Below, in pieces: positions 62,934 through 64,000 of a DNA stretch of 64,000 bases (positions are counted from its first letter, which is position 1; the number at the start of each line of letters is the position of its first letter). The position numbers and the translations under genes are program-made. This stretch comes from Catenovulum sediminis. Lineage in GTDB: Bacteria > Pseudomonadota > Gammaproteobacteria > Enterobacterales > Alteromonadaceae. Where the stretch lies: NCBI RefSeq assembly GCF_007289895.1, contig NZ_CP041660.1, forward strand, positions 434,001 to 498,000. Reading direction: 5' to 3'. The notes beneath the pieces were generated by a model. That model worked only from the letters and a program-made list of their open reading frames with translations, ran no database searches and was not told where the DNA came from.

Positions 62934-64000
62934 ATGCCTAAAAAAACAAACAGAAAAATAAACACAAAAATAGTTAATCAAAGTCTTATCTCGCTCAGCC
63001 TTATTCTTGCGTTTACCGGTTGTGCTAATCAAGCCGCAGACAATGCGCCTGAGAATGCGGTAGACAAACAAGTAAAAGCGACCCAAACAAAAAGCGAAAA
63101 AGCGAACCCGGGAGATCGTGAAGGCCATGTAATGACCGAAGTGGTGCCGCGCGATATGATTCCACAAGCCCCTATTTTAGATAGCGAACAAGCATTAGCA
63201 TCGTTTAAAGTGCATCCAGAATTTGAATTAGAGTTAATTGCCGATAGTCCGCTGATATATGATCCGGTTGTCATTCAATACGACGCCGCCGGACGCATCT
63301 GGGCATTAGAAATGACCACTTTTATGCCGGATGCACAAGCAAACGGTGAAATGCAGCATGAAAGCCAGATTGTCGTACTGACAGATACTAACCAAGACGG
63401 AAAAATGGACGACCGTCAGGTGATTATTGAAAAATTACTTCTGCCCAGAGCGCTCGCATTTGTGCAGGAAGGTATCTTGTGGGCCGATCATGAATCTTTG
63501 TACTTTACACAAATAGCAGACCACAACGGAAAAATCAGTGCCGTTAAAACAGAAGTTGTTGACGCTGAATATGCCAAAGGGGGGAATTTAGAACACAAAC
63601 CCAATGGTTTATTATTCAGTTTAGATAACTGGTATTACAATGCAAAATCATCCGTTAAATACCGCCCTTACCCATTGGATGCAAAATTACCCGAAGGCGC
63701 GACCGAGATTTACCGCAACCCATTCTGGAAATTTGCAAAAGCCCATACTGAATATCGAGGCCAATGGGGTTTAGCTCAGGATGACTACGGCAGACATTAT
63801 TTTAATCATAACTCCAGCCCTATTTTAACCTCATCTTTTATCCCGGATGTTGCAAACCGCAACCCCAGATATAAATTCCCTAAAGACGTGCTCAACCAAA
63901 ATGTGGGAACAACAGATGTTTATCCTATACGTGTTACACCCGGTTTAAACCGAGGCTACAACCGCGGTATGTACGATGATGAATTTAGGCTAAAAGCTCA
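62934..64000 (+). CDS. PVC-type heme-binding/dehydrogenase-like lipoprotein (partial)
   Basis: 355 codons are visible, cut by the window edge. ATG at 62934, lipobox AFTGC (Cys about 31). The region FKVHPEFELELIADSPLIYDPVVIQYDAAGRIWALEM with LTDTNQDGKMDDRQVIIEKLLLPRALAFV matches the beta-propeller domain of the TIGR02604/PVC-type 'membrane-bound dehydrogenase' proteins. These often carry a CxxCH cytochrome further on, beyond the window. Likely periplasmic sugar oxidation; controlled by the divergent GntR regulator. Confidence 0.8.
   Translation, partial: MPKKTNRKINTKIVNQSLISLSLILAFTGCANQAADNAPENAVDKQVKATQTKSEKANPGDREGHVMTEVVPRDMIPQAPILDSEQALASFKVHPEFELELIADSPLIYDPVVIQYDAAGRIWALEMTTFMPDAQANGEMQHESQIVVLTDTNQDGKMDDRQVIIEKLLLPRALAFVQEGILWADHESLYFTQIADHNGKISAVKTEVVDAEYAKGGNLEHKPNGLLFSLDNWYYNAKSSVKYRPYPLDAKLPEGATEIYRNPFWKFAKAHTEYRGQWGLAQDDYGRHYFNHNSSPILTSSFIPDVANRNPRYKFPKDVLNQNVGTTDVYPIRVTPGLNRGYNRGMYDDEFRLKA

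Overview
The window looks like chromosomal DNA from a marine, polysaccharide-degrading gammaproteobacterium of the Alteromonadales (Catenovulum- or Paraglaciecola-like; this is inferred from gene content, not from a marker gene). It has core gammaproteobacterial blocks (ftsN-hslVU, priA, tyrR, bamE, ratA-rnfH/smpB, rraA). These are mixed with glycan-use genes: a pullulanase, a GH13 amylase, TonB-dependent receptors, a GH86 agarase-type enzyme and a GH16 enzyme.

1-14.4 kb, minus strand: a compact three-gene operon. It encodes a TPR plus outer-membrane beta-barrel protein, a FecR-domain protein with a beta-rich C-terminal domain, and a giant lipoprotein of more than 3,860 residues built from about 39 tandem cadherin/Ig-like repeats. 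The giant gene starts with GTG and runs off the left edge. I read the operon as a possible Slam/type XI-like surface-lipoprotein export locus. It is the most interesting part of the window.

14.7-24.5 kb: an alpha-glucan locus with a lipoprotein GH13 amylase and a large TonB-dependent receptor, divergent from a five-domain lipoprotein pullulanase. The divergent promoter region carries a perfect 23-bp inverted repeat made of doubled 11-bp units.

24.6-33.9 kb: a diguanylate cyclase, an NRDE protein, a DinB-like protein, a second TonB-dependent receptor, rraA, a PAP2 phosphatase, an MJ1255-type glycosyltransferase and a two-TM K+ channel with an RCK domain. A perfect TyrR box lies upstream of the channel. 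A first REP/BIME-like array sits at 31.8-32.25 kb.

34.0-40.0 kb: hslU, hslV, ftsN and priA. hslVU has a recognisable heat-shock (sigma-32) promoter and a hairpin 5' leader. A 13-copy heptamer microsatellite and a nine-unit REP array of about 1 kb lie upstream of priA.

40.1-48.3 kb: a lipoprotein of unknown function, a TyrR-type regulator, a PriC-like protein, bamE, a serine-biosynthesis pair (serC type 2 and serA) and a PEP-CTERM protein.

48.3-52.9 kb: GH86 and GH16 agar-polysaccharide hydrolases flank a decayed accessory patch with an IS3 transposase tail, an orphan Imm49-like immunity gene and the last codons of a lost upstream (toxin?) gene.

52.9-64 kb: a SulP transporter, rnfH, ratA, smpB, a DUF1501/DUF1800 pair, a CheZ-like small protein, a translationally coupled dGTPase-nucleotidyltransferase-Cys-rich protein trio, a FadR-type GntR regulator and a divergent PVC-type lipoprotein cut by the right edge. 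No rRNA, tRNA or CRISPR was recognised.
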